DNA of 64,000 nucleotides from Verrucomicrobiaceae bacterium. GTDB taxonomy: Bacteria; Verrucomicrobiota; Verrucomicrobiia; Verrucomicrobiales; Verrucomicrobiaceae. Below are positions 55,800 to 64,000 of the stretch, in pieces. Both the position numbers and the translations under genes were made by a program. The notes under the pieces were generated by a model that did not search any database, had not been told where the DNA came from, and worked only from the letters and a program-made list of their open reading frames with translations. Position 1 is the stretch's first letter. Each line of letters begins with the position of its first letter. The DNA is taken from assembly GCA_027489965.1 (NCBI GenBank), contig JAIXZA010000158.1:1-64000 (forward strand), given 5' to 3'.

Positions 55800-55986
55800 C
55801 TATCTTCTTTGCCTAGCGAGAAAGCGGCAGCCTGCAACGGCGGATTAGCGCCTACTTTGCTCCAGCAAATTTCGGCGGACGGACGAGGTCTGCGGCCCTG
55901 TTCGTTGGTGTCCGTTTTTCAAACTGGGGCTGCTTCCGCGTTTCGAGGCGGAACTAGAGTTCCAAAATCGAATGCATGAGCGACAT

Positions 55987-56664
55987 CTATTTAGCCAAAC
56001 CCTTAATGCTGAAGTCATCATACTCCACATCCACTGCATTCGTCGTCAGGCTAATCAGAGATTTGGTTTCATGGCTGATGCCTGCTGATTTAAAACTGCC
56101 GATAGCCTTACCATCGATCATCACGGTCATTTCATCCCCCAGAGTCTGCACCACGAGCGTGTGCCATTCCTGAAGGCTCAATTTTGTCGCGTGCCGCGAG
56201 GCCTTTGCCGCCAGCATCTTCTTTTCTGCATCGGTTAATTGATTGGCCTTCTTGCGATCGTAAAGACCGCCAGTTAGGTCGAAACCACCCGTCTTGGCAT
56301 CCGCTAAGTTCACGCCCGTCGGGCTGATGGAAGCCTGGCAGATATGACCGGCGTGTGAGCCCTTGTAGTTCTTGTCGTCAAACCAGACATTGAAGCTTTT
56401 AGCCTTTTCACTGACGAACCTGAATTTCACGGATACCGCAAGATTTTGCTCTCCCGTGATGCGGATATGATCCACCGCGCTGTGATCTGAAGTCGGTGCC
56501 GTGATGCCCACAAGCACGCCGCCTTTAACCACACTGGCACTTTTATAATGGCCCCAAGCTTTGCCAAATCCGTCGGCAGCAAAATCATCGGAAAAAATGA
56601 CTCGTGGATATTCAGTCGCAAAAGCAGCTGTGGAAATAAGGAAGATGGAAAGAAGGAACTTCAT
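55987..56664 (-). CDS. Exported DUF1080-like (concanavalin-fold) protein
   Basis: A 225-residue protein with signal peptide (MKFLLSIFLISTAAFA) that starts at the ATG at 56664. The body has the layout of DUF1080/3-keto-disaccharide hydrolase-type lectin folds: IFSDDFAADGFGKAWGHY, SVKFRFVSEKAKSFNVWFDD, the WHTLVVQTLGDEMTVMIDGK strand and the final VDVEYDDFSIKG. It may hydrolyse or bind carbohydrates outside the cytoplasm; catalytic residues are not assigned. Confidence 0.72.
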   Translation of the reverse strand: MKFLLSIFLISTAAFATEYPRVIFSDDFAADGFGKAWGHYKSASVVKGGVLVGITAPTSDHSAVDHIRITGEQNLAVSVKFRFVSEKAKSFNVWFDDKNYKGSHAGHICQASISPTGVNLADAKTGGFDLTGGLYDRKKANQLTDAEKKMLAAKASRHATKLSLQEWHTLVVQTLGDEMTVMIDGKAIGSFKSAGISHETKSLISLTTNAVDVEYDDFSIKGLAK

Positions 56665-56798
56665 GGGTTTACACGAACGTCCCATCAAGAGAAGAACTTC
56701 CAAGGTGCTCTAACGACAAGACAACATTTACTAGACTGCCTTTTGATCAATCCCGCTGAGAACGGCGCAACTTCGCCGCCAAGCGTGAGTTACAGAGG

Positions 56799-58232
56799 AT
56801 GAATCCCCAAACGCCTATGAATTCCCATTGCTTCAATCGCCGCGACTTTCTGAAGACCACCAGCAACGGCTTTGGCTACCTGGCTTTTGCCGCCTTGGCT
56901 CAACAAAACGCATTGCGGGGCAGCGCACCGTTAGCCGTCAAACAGCCTCACTTTCCTGCCCGTGCTAAGCATGTCATTTTCCTCTGCATGCAGGGTGCCC
57001 CGTCCCATGTGGACCTGCTGGATTACAAGCCCAAACTCATGGCTGACAGTGGTAAAAACGCCCCTTCAGCTGCGGGTCGCTATGGCCAGGCTAAGCTCAT
57101 GAAGTCGCTTTGGAAGTTCAATCAGCATGGCAAAAGTGGCCTTTGGATTTCAGAATTGCTACCCAGTCTCGCCAAGCATGCAGATGACCTTTGCATCATT
57201 AATTCGATGGCTACTGACCTGCCAGCTCATCCCCAGGCCTTCACCCAACTCCACACGGGAACCACGCAATTTGTTCGGCCCAGCCTTGGTTCCTGGGCAC
57301 TGTATGGACTTGGCACCAGCAATGAAAATCTACCAGGCTTCATCACCATCAACCCACCTGGAAATGCCACACGTAGCTACGGTAGCGCCTTTTTACCCGC
57401 CATTTATCAGGGCACTAAAATTGGCGGGGCTTCCCTGCCAGGAGGTGGCGCTTTAGGACGGCGCTACGGCGGCGGCAATGACCAGGCTAGCATCGCCAAC
57501 ATCAAGAATCCGCGTCTCAGTACCGAGGCTCAACGAACTCAGCTGGATCTGGTGCAGACACTGAACCAGTCACGCAAGGCTCAGGATGGCGGCGTCAGTG
57601 CCGAAGTTGAAGGCGTCATCGAATCCTACGAGCTAGCTTTCCGCATGCAGGCTGAAGTCCCTAAAGTGCTGGATCTCAGCCAAGAATCCACCGCCACAAA
57701 GGCCCTTTACGGGATCGATAACCCTGAAACCGATACCTTTGGAAAGCAGTGCCTCATGGCCCGCAAGCTTGTCGAAGCAGGCGTTCGCTTCATCGAGATC
57801 ACCCATGGCAACTGGGATCAGCACTTCAATCTCAAAGCGACTCTGGAACGCAACACTAACGCCATCGACAAACCCGTCGCAGGTTTATTGGCTGATCTCA
57901 AAGCCCGCGGATTGCTCAAAGACACTCTCGTCATCTGGGGTGGTGAATTTGGCCGAACCCCTCATAGTCAGGGCGACGACGGTCGCGATCATAACAATAA
58001 AGGCTTCACCATGTGGATGGCCGGTGGTGGCGTCAAAGGCGGCATGAATTATGGCCAAACAGACGACTATGGCTATGAGGCCATTGAGAACAAAATGCAC
58101 ATTCACGATTGGCATGCTACTGTTCTAGCCCTTCTGGGGCTGGATCACGAAAAACTGACCTATCGCTATGCTGGACGGGATTTTCGTCTCACCGACGTCT
58201 ATGGCACCGTGGCCAAAGAGATCATAGCCTAA
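56799..58232 (+). CDS. DUF1501 Tat-exported protein
   Basis: A 477-residue DUF1501 protein with a twin-arginine leader (NRRDFLKTTSNGFGYLAF). Alkaline-phosphatase/sulfatase-type signatures are ARAKHVIFLCMQGAPSHVDL, the metal-site segment IEITHGNWDQHF and DTLVIWGGEFGRTPHSQG. Members are normally encoded with a DUF1549/DUF1553 cytochrome-type partner; none occurs on either side here, so this copy is an orphan. Function unknown. Start at 56799; the ATG at 56817 is an alternative. Confidence 0.88.
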   Translation: MNPQTPMNSHCFNRRDFLKTTSNGFGYLAFAALAQQNALRGSAPLAVKQPHFPARAKHVIFLCMQGAPSHVDLLDYKPKLMADSGKNAPSAAGRYGQAKLMKSLWKFNQHGKSGLWISELLPSLAKHADDLCIINSMATDLPAHPQAFTQLHTGTTQFVRPSLGSWALYGLGTSNENLPGFITINPPGNATRSYGSAFLPAIYQGTKIGGASLPGGGALGRRYGGGNDQASIANIKNPRLSTEAQRTQLDLVQTLNQSRKAQDGGVSAEVEGVIESYELAFRMQAEVPKVLDLSQESTATKALYGIDNPETDTFGKQCLMARKLVEAGVRFIEITHGNWDQHFNLKATLERNTNAIDKPVAGLLADLKARGLLKDTLVIWGGEFGRTPHSQGDDGRDHNNKGFTMWMAGGGVKGGMNYGQTDDYGYEAIENKMHIHDWHATVLALLGLDHEKLTYRYAGRDFRLTDVYGTVAKEIIA

Positions 58233-58263
58233 TTAGGCCAGGTCAGTAGCAACCAGCTAACCT

Positions 58264-58824
58264 TCAAAGTGCCTGAGTGAAGCGATCAGCCTCTGCAATG
58301 CTGCGGTTCATCTGTTCGACTAGGCGCTGAATATTGGCCTGAATGTTATCAGCTGTGCCGCGAAGTGATCCGATGGCAGCAGCATTCAGGTTATGTTTCA
58401 AATAAAGCACCTGGTCGCGGAACTGACGCAAGACTGGGTCCATGCTCGACTCTGCGGCGTGCAGTGAGCGCGAAAGCTGATCAAAGCGCAGTTGGGTCTC
58501 GGACAATTGACGGCGACTATCTGCTGCCAGCGCTGCACTCTCATACTGGCGAGCTTCACGCTCCCATTCACGGAAAAGATCACGTGCCACCATATCCACC
58601 TCACGAACGCGAGATCTAACCGCAGCGGCCTGTTCTTCACAGTCATCATTCTCGGCTTTAAATTTGTCATAGCCACTCTCCAAGTTACCGCCGTGAAAAC
58701 CAGAGAGCTTCTTGAGCTGAGTCATGGCATCCTGGAATTCAGCCCCTGTTTCCTTCTGTTCCCCGCGCGCTTTCTTGACAGCACTAATCAGCAGATCACG
58801 CTTTTCAAAGCCGATCTTCTCCAT
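58264..58824 (-). CDS. DUF2959 coiled-coil protein, leader apparently frameshifted off
   Basis: A 186-residue DUF2959 protein: MEKIGFEKRDLLISAVKKAR at its start and VLYLKHNLNAAAIGSL, FREWEREARQYESAALAADS and MNRSIAEADRF further on, mostly a long coiled coil. Upstream in the same frame the sequence encodes SLNSCNSVYYSA, which in family members precedes MEK as part of an exported or lipoprotein leader, but there is no start codon before a TAG. A start (ATG at 58884-58886, MTKRLLFR) exists one frame away. A one-base shift seems to have cut the leader, leaving a cytoplasmic form starting at 58824. Confidence 0.78.
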   Translation of the reverse strand: MEKIGFEKRDLLISAVKKARGEQKETGAEFQDAMTQLKKLSGFHGGNLESGYDKFKAENDDCEEQAAAVRSRVREVDMVARDLFREWEREARQYESAALAADSRRQLSETQLRFDQLSRSLHAAESSMDPVLRQFRDQVLYLKHNLNAAAIGSLRGTADNIQANIQRLVEQMNRSIAEADRFTQAL

Positions 58825-58943
58825 GGCGGAGTAATAGACCGAGTTGCAGGAATTTAGTGAAATCGAAACAAGAGGCGCTTTGTCATACTAGCGACCTTTT
58901 TGCAGGAAAGTGAAGCGCAGGTCAAATTTTCGATTTCAGTCCT

Positions 58944-60464
58944 TTATTTCAGGGCTCGTTTCAGAGCGTTAGCAGTTATTCGTTGCACTCGTTGATCGGG
59001 GCCATGTGGGCGTGAGTAGTGGCTCCAAGGAATCATGTGTCCCGGAGGCGAGCTCAATCCCTGACTCCAAAAAATGGTAGACGTATTGAAGATAATATTG
59101 CCCTTTGGCCCTTCAAAAACTGTAGCGGCATACTGACCGCGACGGGTTCCGCCGGCCCAAACATGGCCTTCAGCCACAATTTCCAGACCTGTCCTCTGCG
59201 TATCTGGATCACCATGAAATTCCCAACCAACCAAACCTGGAATACTGTCTCCCTTTTTCATGCCTGTGCCCTCAAAGAGCCAATGATCTGGTAGAGCACA
59301 GCTCCAGTCCCCACCACCATTGAATGGCACCACGGTGCGTGCGCCGATGATTTCACGCTCATCTGGTCCTGGGTGATCAAACGGGCCTAACACTTTGGAG
59401 TAAGCTTCTTTTTCTTCTTCTCGGAACTCACCAAAACAAGTTTCACGAGTCAGGCGTCGGTTGGGCTGGCCATGAGCATTTGAGCTGAAAGGCGTGACCA
59501 TGTAAACATCGTTCGCTGATAACCAGAGGATGTTCAGCCCCTTGTCGATGGACTGCTTCACATTTTGATATTGGCGCAGATCCCAGTATTCGTCGTGACC
59601 AACACTGATCATTGTTTTCACTCGTGCGAGATTGGTCGGATCAAGATTATCGACGTTCGAGCAGTAGGTGACATCATAACCTTCTTTTTCCAACCAGTAG
59701 CAAAGTGGGTATTCCCAAAGCAAGAACTCACCGCTGCCCATGCTCAACGGATTATCGAGAATTTGGTTATACTTCCCATAAGGTCGATCAAAACTAACGC
59801 TCACTCCCGGTGCATGAGCCGCACGTGGATCGGTGTAAAGGGATTCATTCACGGGCCAGCGGTTGTAAGCCTGCCAGGTATTGTCACTGCACTGAAAAAG
59901 GATGTCCGCAGGTCGATCGTCCGTGACGATAAAAATCAGGTAACTCTGCCAATACGGCTCTTCTCCCGCCGTTTGTTTATCAGGCACCGTGGTCAGCCGC
60001 CCCAGATACACTCCGCTAGGCCAGTCCGCAGGGATCGTTAGCGTCGTGCAGGCCTGCCACTGACATTCACGCAATCGGTTTTCACCCATCTCGGGCACTG
60101 GCTGTGTTTGCCCTGCAAAAGGTCCAAGAGTGGTCATCAAACGCGCTCCTGCTCCACCGTAATAACCCATGCGAAAGAGGTCGATCGTAAAGGCAGAGAC
60201 AGGATTCGTGCTCACCAAAAAGTCGATCTTTTCACCCGCTTTTACCGACTGGCGCGAGCAGTAACCTTCAATCAAAGACGTGCGATACGATTTCGCATTC
60301 TCTGGCATCATACGCGTGAGCTGAAAGCTAGCTCCTGGAAGCGCATTTTCGTTTTTGATCAGATCCAGGCTCGCTGCATGCGCGGTTGAAAGGGGCGGAC
60401 TTCCACCAGCCAAAGCTGCGGCCCCAGTAGTTTTAATAAAATCACGCCGATCCATGGTGAACAT
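58944..60464 (-). CDS. Tat-exported N,N-dimethylformamidase large-subunit-like protein
   Basis: A 506-residue protein with a twin-arginine leader (DRRDFIKTTGAAALAGG). Blocks match the DMFA2-type C-terminal domain: VSAFTIDLFRMGYYGG, DNTWQAYNRWPVNESLY, MISVGHDEYWDLRQYQ and VPFNGGGDWSCALPD. In bacterial dimethylformamidases this domain binds iron and hydrolyses amides; here it is exported, so the substrate is presumably another amide or glycan. The ATG at 60455 (MDRRDF) is a second start candidate. Confidence 0.8.
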   Translation of the reverse strand: MFTMDRRDFIKTTGAAALAGGSPPLSTAHAASLDLIKNENALPGASFQLTRMMPENAKSYRTSLIEGYCSRQSVKAGEKIDFLVSTNPVSAFTIDLFRMGYYGGAGARLMTTLGPFAGQTQPVPEMGENRLRECQWQACTTLTIPADWPSGVYLGRLTTVPDKQTAGEEPYWQSYLIFIVTDDRPADILFQCSDNTWQAYNRWPVNESLYTDPRAAHAPGVSVSFDRPYGKYNQILDNPLSMGSGEFLLWEYPLCYWLEKEGYDVTYCSNVDNLDPTNLARVKTMISVGHDEYWDLRQYQNVKQSIDKGLNILWLSANDVYMVTPFSSNAHGQPNRRLTRETCFGEFREEEKEAYSKVLGPFDHPGPDEREIIGARTVVPFNGGGDWSCALPDHWLFEGTGMKKGDSIPGLVGWEFHGDPDTQRTGLEIVAEGHVWAGGTRRGQYAATVFEGPKGNIIFNTSTIFWSQGLSSPPGHMIPWSHYSRPHGPDQRVQRITANALKRALK

Positions 60465-60495
60465 ACGCAGTCAGCCAACAACTTTCTCTCGCCGA

Positions 60496-61383
60496 TCACA
60501 GCGCAGATCTGAGATCTGTTGGAGATCGGCCACTCCACGCTTTAAAAGCACGTGAAAAATGAGCCGCACTTTTGTAGCCAAGCTCACTAGCGACCGCCTT
60601 TACCTGAGCTTCAGGCTGACGCAGTTTAATCACTGCCTGCGACATCTTCAGGCGTGTCAGGCAGGCTAGTGGCGTCTCCGTGTCGTAACGTTTAAAAAGC
60701 CGTGTCAAATACGCAGCTGAAACGTGACAATGCTTTGCGGCCTCTTCAATGCTGCTGAGCAAAGGGTAATTGCGCAGGACATGACCACGGCATCGGAGGT
60801 AGGTGGCATAAGCTGGGTCAAACTTTGTGGAGGCAGGCTGACGGCTATCTGCGCAAAGGACCAAGGCATGTTCCAAGGCAGCTATCGCCGCACGAAGCCC
60901 TAAACGTTCTCCGCGAAGGGCATGGTCGATCACCTCCTCCATTAAACTAGCGACACGGCTCGCATCCAAAACACGGATCAAATGACCCGATTTAAGGCCC
61001 AGCTCCTCCAACAAGGCGATGGCGCGTTGACCACTAAAGTTAAAGAAATACTTCACCATTGGCTCTGACGCATCCGACTGAATGATGTGAGGAGTTACCG
61101 AGTCATAAAAAAAGGCATGGCCTGCACTGATCTCATGACGAAGACCCGAAAAGGTTAGCTGTCCCCGACCACGCGCAACAAATTCAAAAGCAAGAAATGG
61201 GAAGCTGCTGCGGTCCACTTTAAAGTCTTCCGAACACCATTCACAGCCACCACCAACGAGACAAAAATCTGACTCAACTCGCTGGCTTTTCTGCCAGTCC
61301 GGCAAAAAGAAACGCCTAGTGCGCACGACTTGATTCGAGAAATAGTCAGCTTGGTCAGCTTTAAGCATGACAATATCATGCAA
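60496..61383 (-). CDS. AraC-family transcriptional regulator
   Basis: A 295-residue regulator with an N-terminal cupin-like sensor domain (FVARGRGQLTFSGLRHEISA) and two helix-turn-helices at the C terminus: SIEEAAKHCHVSAAYLTRLF and VKAVASELGYKSAAHFSRAF. It lies divergent from a DapA-family gene, with 85 bases between starts, and probably controls it in response to its substrate. Confidence 0.88.
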   Translation of the reverse strand: MHDIVMLKADQADYFSNQVVRTRRFFLPDWQKSQRVESDFCLVGGGCEWCSEDFKVDRSSFPFLAFEFVARGRGQLTFSGLRHEISAGHAFFYDSVTPHIIQSDASEPMVKYFFNFSGQRAIALLEELGLKSGHLIRVLDASRVASLMEEVIDHALRGERLGLRAAIAALEHALVLCADSRQPASTKFDPAYATYLRCRGHVLRNYPLLSSIEEAAKHCHVSAAYLTRLFKRYDTETPLACLTRLKMSQAVIKLRQPEAQVKAVASELGYKSAAHFSRAFKAWSGRSPTDLRSAL

Positions 61384-61468
61384 AGGGAGTCAAGAATCGT
61401 CAAGCCTCTGCCAAAGATGGTCAGAATGCCTGCATTGCGTTTTCAGATGGTTCTGGTTCGTTCCATTC

Positions 61469-62386
61469 ATGTCCCAAACTCTCTCTGGCATCATCCCACC
61501 TCTCATCACTCCACTGAGTGATCGAGATACGCTCGACGCAGGAGGTTTAGAGCGTCTGATCGAGCATCTTATCAGCGGTGGTGTGTCTGGCCTCTTCATC
61601 CTCGGCACTACGGGAGAAGGGCCGAGCCTGAGCTATCGGTTGCGGCGTGAATTGATCGAAAAGACCTGCCAGCTCACGAATGGCCGCGTCCCAGTGCTCG
61701 TGGGCATCACTGACACCTCCTTTACCGAGAGTGTGAACCTCGCCAAATACAGCGCCGATGCAGGGGCGACGCATGTCGTCACAGCACCGCCATATTATTT
61801 CCCCGCCGCGCCGCCTGAGCTATTAGAATACGTGCAGGATCTTGTCGCCGAGATGCCGCTGCCACTGTTTCTCTACAACATGCCCGGTTTGACGAAGGTG
61901 AGCTTCGACATTGATCTTGTGCGCCGTGCTCTGGACATGCCCGGTATCTGCGGCGTCAAAGACAGCTCCTGTGATATGATCTACTTCCACCGCTTGATCG
62001 AAGTCGCCAAGCAACGTGCCGACTGGAGCGTGCTTGTCGGCCCTGAGGAACTCACCGCCGAGGCTGTACTGCTCGGAGGTCATGGCGGTATCAATGGCGG
62101 GGCTAACCTGCATCCAAAGCTCTACGTCGAGATGTATCAGGCCGCTGCCGCGCAGGACTTGAAGCGCACGCGGGAGCTTCACGCGAAAGTGATGCAGCTC
62201 GCCGGGGCCATCTACACGGTCGGTAAGCATAAAAGTGCCATCATCAAGGGCATTAAATGTGCCCTCAGCTTGCTCGGCATTTGCCAAGACCATATGGCTG
62301 AACCGTTTCACCGTTTTCGTGATGCTGAGCGGGAAGTAATTCGTGCAAGACTCACCGCCCTAGGTCTCTTGAAGTTGTTTCCATGA
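61469..62386 (+). CDS. DapA-family lyase/aldolase (second copy)
   Basis: A 305-residue DHDPS/NAL-superfamily enzyme. It has GTTGEGPSLSY, Tyr136 (LYNMPGLT) and the Schiff-base Lys164 (GVKDSSCDM). It keeps the usual GTTGE loop, unlike the copy at 6704. Candidate roles are N-acetylneuraminate, 2-keto-3-deoxygluconate or related 2-keto-acid aldolase. The ATG at 61469 starts at the conserved N terminus. The stop overlaps the start of a decayed exported gene (ATGA at 62383), so it once headed an operon. An AraC regulator is divergent. Confidence 0.85.
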   Translation: MSQTLSGIIPPLITPLSDRDTLDAGGLERLIEHLISGGVSGLFILGTTGEGPSLSYRLRRELIEKTCQLTNGRVPVLVGITDTSFTESVNLAKYSADAGATHVVTAPPYYFPAAPPELLEYVQDLVAEMPLPLFLYNMPGLTKVSFDIDLVRRALDMPGICGVKDSSCDMIYFHRLIEVAKQRADWSVLVGPEELTAEAVLLGGHGGINGGANLHPKLYVEMYQAAAAQDLKRTRELHAKVMQLAGAIYTVGKHKSAIIKGIKCALSLLGICQDHMAEPFHRFRDAEREVIRARLTALGLLKLFP

Positions 62387-62486
62387 AAACATTTTCCCTC
62401 TGCCTGCCTTTTTGGCAGTGACGCTGATCTCCGCCAATCCAGCGATCCTGAAGGTAGCGCACAAGAGTGAAGCCTGTCGTCGTTGA
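62383..62486 (+). pseudogene. Frameshifted remnant of an exported protein
   Basis: An ATG overlapping the DapA-family stop encodes MKTFSLCLPFWQ and then a TGA at 62419. One T short in the run at 62409-62413 would restore FLAVTLISANPAILKVAHKS and the end EACRR before a TGA at 62484. The joined sequence has the shape of a signal peptide followed by a short mature stretch. It appears to be the 5' end of a lost exported gene in the lyase operon. Confidence 0.5.
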
Positions 62487-62514
62487 TGGGCAATGGTCGT
62501 AGCCTATTGAGCTT

Positions 62515-62544
62515 CTCATCCCACTCAGAAGTGGTGGGATTGAG
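62515..62544. other. Imperfect inverted repeat (possible hairpin)
   Basis: CTCATCCCAC at 62515-62524 pairs with GTGGGATTGAG at 62534-62544 (one bulged base), with a 9-base loop. There is no T-run behind it, so a rho-independent terminator is not supported. Apart from this and the preceding gene remnant, the 290-base gap before the propeller gene shows nothing recognisable. Confidence 0.35.
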
Positions 62545-62676
62545 TTATTGGTAACGTGTATGCAAGACTTTCCATGGTCAGAGGCTTTTATCCATGGCAT
62601 TGCGGTCACATTCTTTGATGTTCTCTCAGGCTGAAATCGCAATTGCCATTTCTAGACTACTTTGTACCCACTCCTC

Positions 62677-63741
62677 ATGCGCACCATCATCCTTCTCTCA
62701 CTTTGCTGCTCGCTCGTCCTTATCTCAACGTCCCAGGCCGAGGACGCGATTATAGGTCACGGGGCCGCTCGTTATCGTGTGGACATGAACTGGGCCAAGG
62801 CAGATCCTGCCGTGGCTCCTGTGATCAACTCTCACGCGATGGCTGAGGGCCGCGATGGTCGCATCTACCTCGTGACGGATCATCCGAAGAACGACTTCAT
62901 CGTGTTTGAAAAGGATGGGCGCTATGTGCGCTCCATCAGCTGCAACCTCGGCGGTGGCCACGGCTTGGAGATCTTCGAGTCCGGTGGTCTCGAGTACCTG
63001 CTACACATTGACTGCGGCTGGCACTTTGCAGCAGAAGGCTGGAATCCCAAGGCCAGCCAGGGTCGTGTCACCCTACTGACCACCGAGGGCAAGGTCGTGC
63101 GGCAGTTCCCCACGCCCGCTGAAATGGGTATACAGGACGGTAAATTCATGCCCTGCGATGCCGCGTATAGCCCAGCAGGCACGCTACTGATTGCCGACGG
63201 CTACGGCTCGAACTTCATCTATGAGTTCACTCTTGAAGGCAAGCTCCTCAAAAAGTGGGGAGGCCCAACTAAAGACAACGCGAACCTCAGCAACGCGCAT
63301 GGCATCTCCATCGATACGACGTCTGATCCACAACGTCCACTGGTCTGGATCCCTTCACGCAGTCAGAGTCAACTCAAGGCCTTCACTCTCGACGGCACTT
63401 ATGTGGAGACCATCGATCTCCCTGGAGCCTTCGCCGGTCAGCTCGTCTTCCGCGATGACAAGATCTACACTGCGGTGTGCTGGAGCAAAGAGAACGGCAC
63501 CGGCAAAAAGCTCAATCAATCGGGCTTCGTCATCGTGATGGATCGGAAAACCAAGCGCGTCATCAGCGCCCCTGGCGGCAGCGAACCCGTTTACATTGAT
63601 GGCAAACTCCAGCCCATGCATCAGACTCAGAACGTCTTCAAACACTGTCACGATCTCTACGTTGATACCCTTGGCGACATCTATGTTGGCGAATGGAATG
63701 CGGACCGCCGCTATCCCTCGAAACTGAGTTTGGTGAAGTGA
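62677..63741 (+). CDS. Exported six-bladed beta-propeller (NHL-type) protein
   Basis: A 354-residue protein with signal peptide (MRTIILLSLCCSLVLISTSQA, from the ATG at 62677). Repeats of the form DGRIYLVTDHPKNDFIVFEK, AGTLLIADGYGSNFIYEF and DGTYVETIDLPGAFAG indicate a propeller of NHL/SMP-30-type blades. Conserved His residues occur (HCHDLYVD). Related proteins bind or hydrolyse lactones or sugars outside the cell. It lies on the same strand as the DapA-family gene and may be in its regulon. Confidence 0.78.
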   Translation: MRTIILLSLCCSLVLISTSQAEDAIIGHGAARYRVDMNWAKADPAVAPVINSHAMAEGRDGRIYLVTDHPKNDFIVFEKDGRYVRSISCNLGGGHGLEIFESGGLEYLLHIDCGWHFAAEGWNPKASQGRVTLLTTEGKVVRQFPTPAEMGIQDGKFMPCDAAYSPAGTLLIADGYGSNFIYEFTLEGKLLKKWGGPTKDNANLSNAHGISIDTTSDPQRPLVWIPSRSQSQLKAFTLDGTYVETIDLPGAFAGQLVFRDDKIYTAVCWSKENGTGKKLNQSGFVIVMDRKTKRVISAPGGSEPVYIDGKLQPMHQTQNVFKHCHDLYVDTLGDIYVGEWNADRRYPSKLSLVK

Positions 63742-63867
63742 CTTGACCTGGATTCTAGATTGGATGGCAAAGGGAGTCCGAGCTAACTTTCGCCCAGTCA
63801 GAGAAGTTTTTCCAAAAAGTGAATCTTCGTTGTCTTCGGCGGGATCATTCGTTCGTCGATGCTATGA

Positions 63868-64000
63868 AGCAGCCTCTCCTTCACCAATGCTGCCTCTCTC
63901 GCCAAATGGCTGCCGCCGTTCGGCTTTACCTGCACCGTGCATGAGTTCGACTTTCGAGTCGGTGGAAAGTTCCGCATGAGCTTCACCAATCACACCAATG
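63868..64000 (+). pseudogene. SRPBCC/AHSA1-domain fragment at the window edge, no usable start
   Basis: From 63868 the frame reads FTNAASLAKWLPPFGFTCTV and HEFDFRVGGKFRMSFTN up to the window end, the first strand and helix of Aha1/SRPBCC-type ligand-binding proteins. No start codon precedes it in this frame before a TGA at 63865, and the N-terminal residues of the family are not found in any frame. Either an indel lies near 63870 or the gene is decayed. The remaining gap 63742-63867 shows nothing recognisable. Confidence 0.5.

Noticed and set aside
58229..58240. Perfect 12-bp palindrome GCCTAATTAGGC at the DUF1501 stop
   Set aside because: It is too short and AT-centred for a terminator, and probably a chance match at the stop codon.
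1..64000. CRISPR arrays, rRNA, tRNA and intact insertion sequences
   Set aside because: No regularly spaced repeats, no conserved rRNA segments, no cloverleaf with a TTCRA-type loop and no intact transposase were seen by eye; a dedicated search could still find a tRNA.

Overview
The window looks like a chromosomal segment of a Verrucomicrobium (Prosthecobacter/Verrucomicrobium-like; a planctomycete is less likely). The grounds are family content: DUF1592 and DUF1552 partners, a DUF1501 protein, many Tat- or Sec-exported polymer-degrading enzymes, He_PIG/LamG surface proteins, SASA-type sialate O-acetylesterases, a PEP-CTERM protein and remnants of a planctomycete/verrucomicrobial-type ECF sigma factor. 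G+C is fairly high in most genes and visibly lower in 39.5-43.7 kb and around 48.6-51.5 kb. I found no rRNA, tRNA, CRISPR array or intact transposase.

Layout. 0-4.4 kb: a cut PAS-domain regulator, a collapsed sialate esterase pseudogene, a GH42-like glycosidase and a beta-helix protein. 4.5-6.5 kb: a compact inorganic-carbon module, SbtA bicarbonate transporter, SbtB PII-like protein and an exported beta-carbonic anhydrase. 6.7-9.6 kb: DapA-family lyase, a PanB-like protein lacking its metal ligands, and a two-gene unit with a nucleotidyltransferase-like member. 9.6-18.9 kb: DUF1592/DUF1552 pair, 4-hydroxyproline/proline epimerase, a DPP-IV-like S9 peptidase carrying a VHL-beta-like domain, SDR and FAD D-amino-acid dehydrogenase, together suggesting use of (hydroxy)proline-rich peptides. 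18.9-28 kb: a decay zone with a 1,942-codon di-haem surface protein broken by an in-frame TGA, a shredded ECF sigma factor, a VapB-type antitoxin with a frameshifted PIN toxin, a DUF4143 ATPase and a membrane protein that may be a kinase tail.

28-45.4 kb: exported hydrolases, including a metallopeptidase with two HExxH domains and a second VHL-like domain, an Ig-repeat protein, a GH2-like enzyme and a tight SASA esterase / DUF6288-PDZ-HEAT / prolyl oligopeptidase operon. Between this operon and a double SASA protein sits a 1,410-aa GHKL-ATPase plus PD-(D/E)XK (NO VEIN/DUF3883-like) protein. It is the best candidate for an undescribed defence-type gene. 45.4-53.4 kb: CorA-like transporter, Fe-S photolyase with SDR, PEP-CTERM trypsin-like protease, PIN-TRAM membrane protein, RDD and DUF2238 membrane proteins, Gfo/Idh/MocA oxidoreductase. 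53.4-64 kb: a lone nuoG, small hypotheticals, DUF1501, DUF2959, a dimethylformamidase-like protein, an AraC regulator divergent from a second DapA-family lyase, a beta-propeller protein and a broken SRPBCC fragment at the edge.

A recurring theme is decay of exported genes, leaving signal peptides fused or frameshifted (375-518, 39384-39440, 62383-62486). Functions are inferred from motifs read by eye; no database search was possible.
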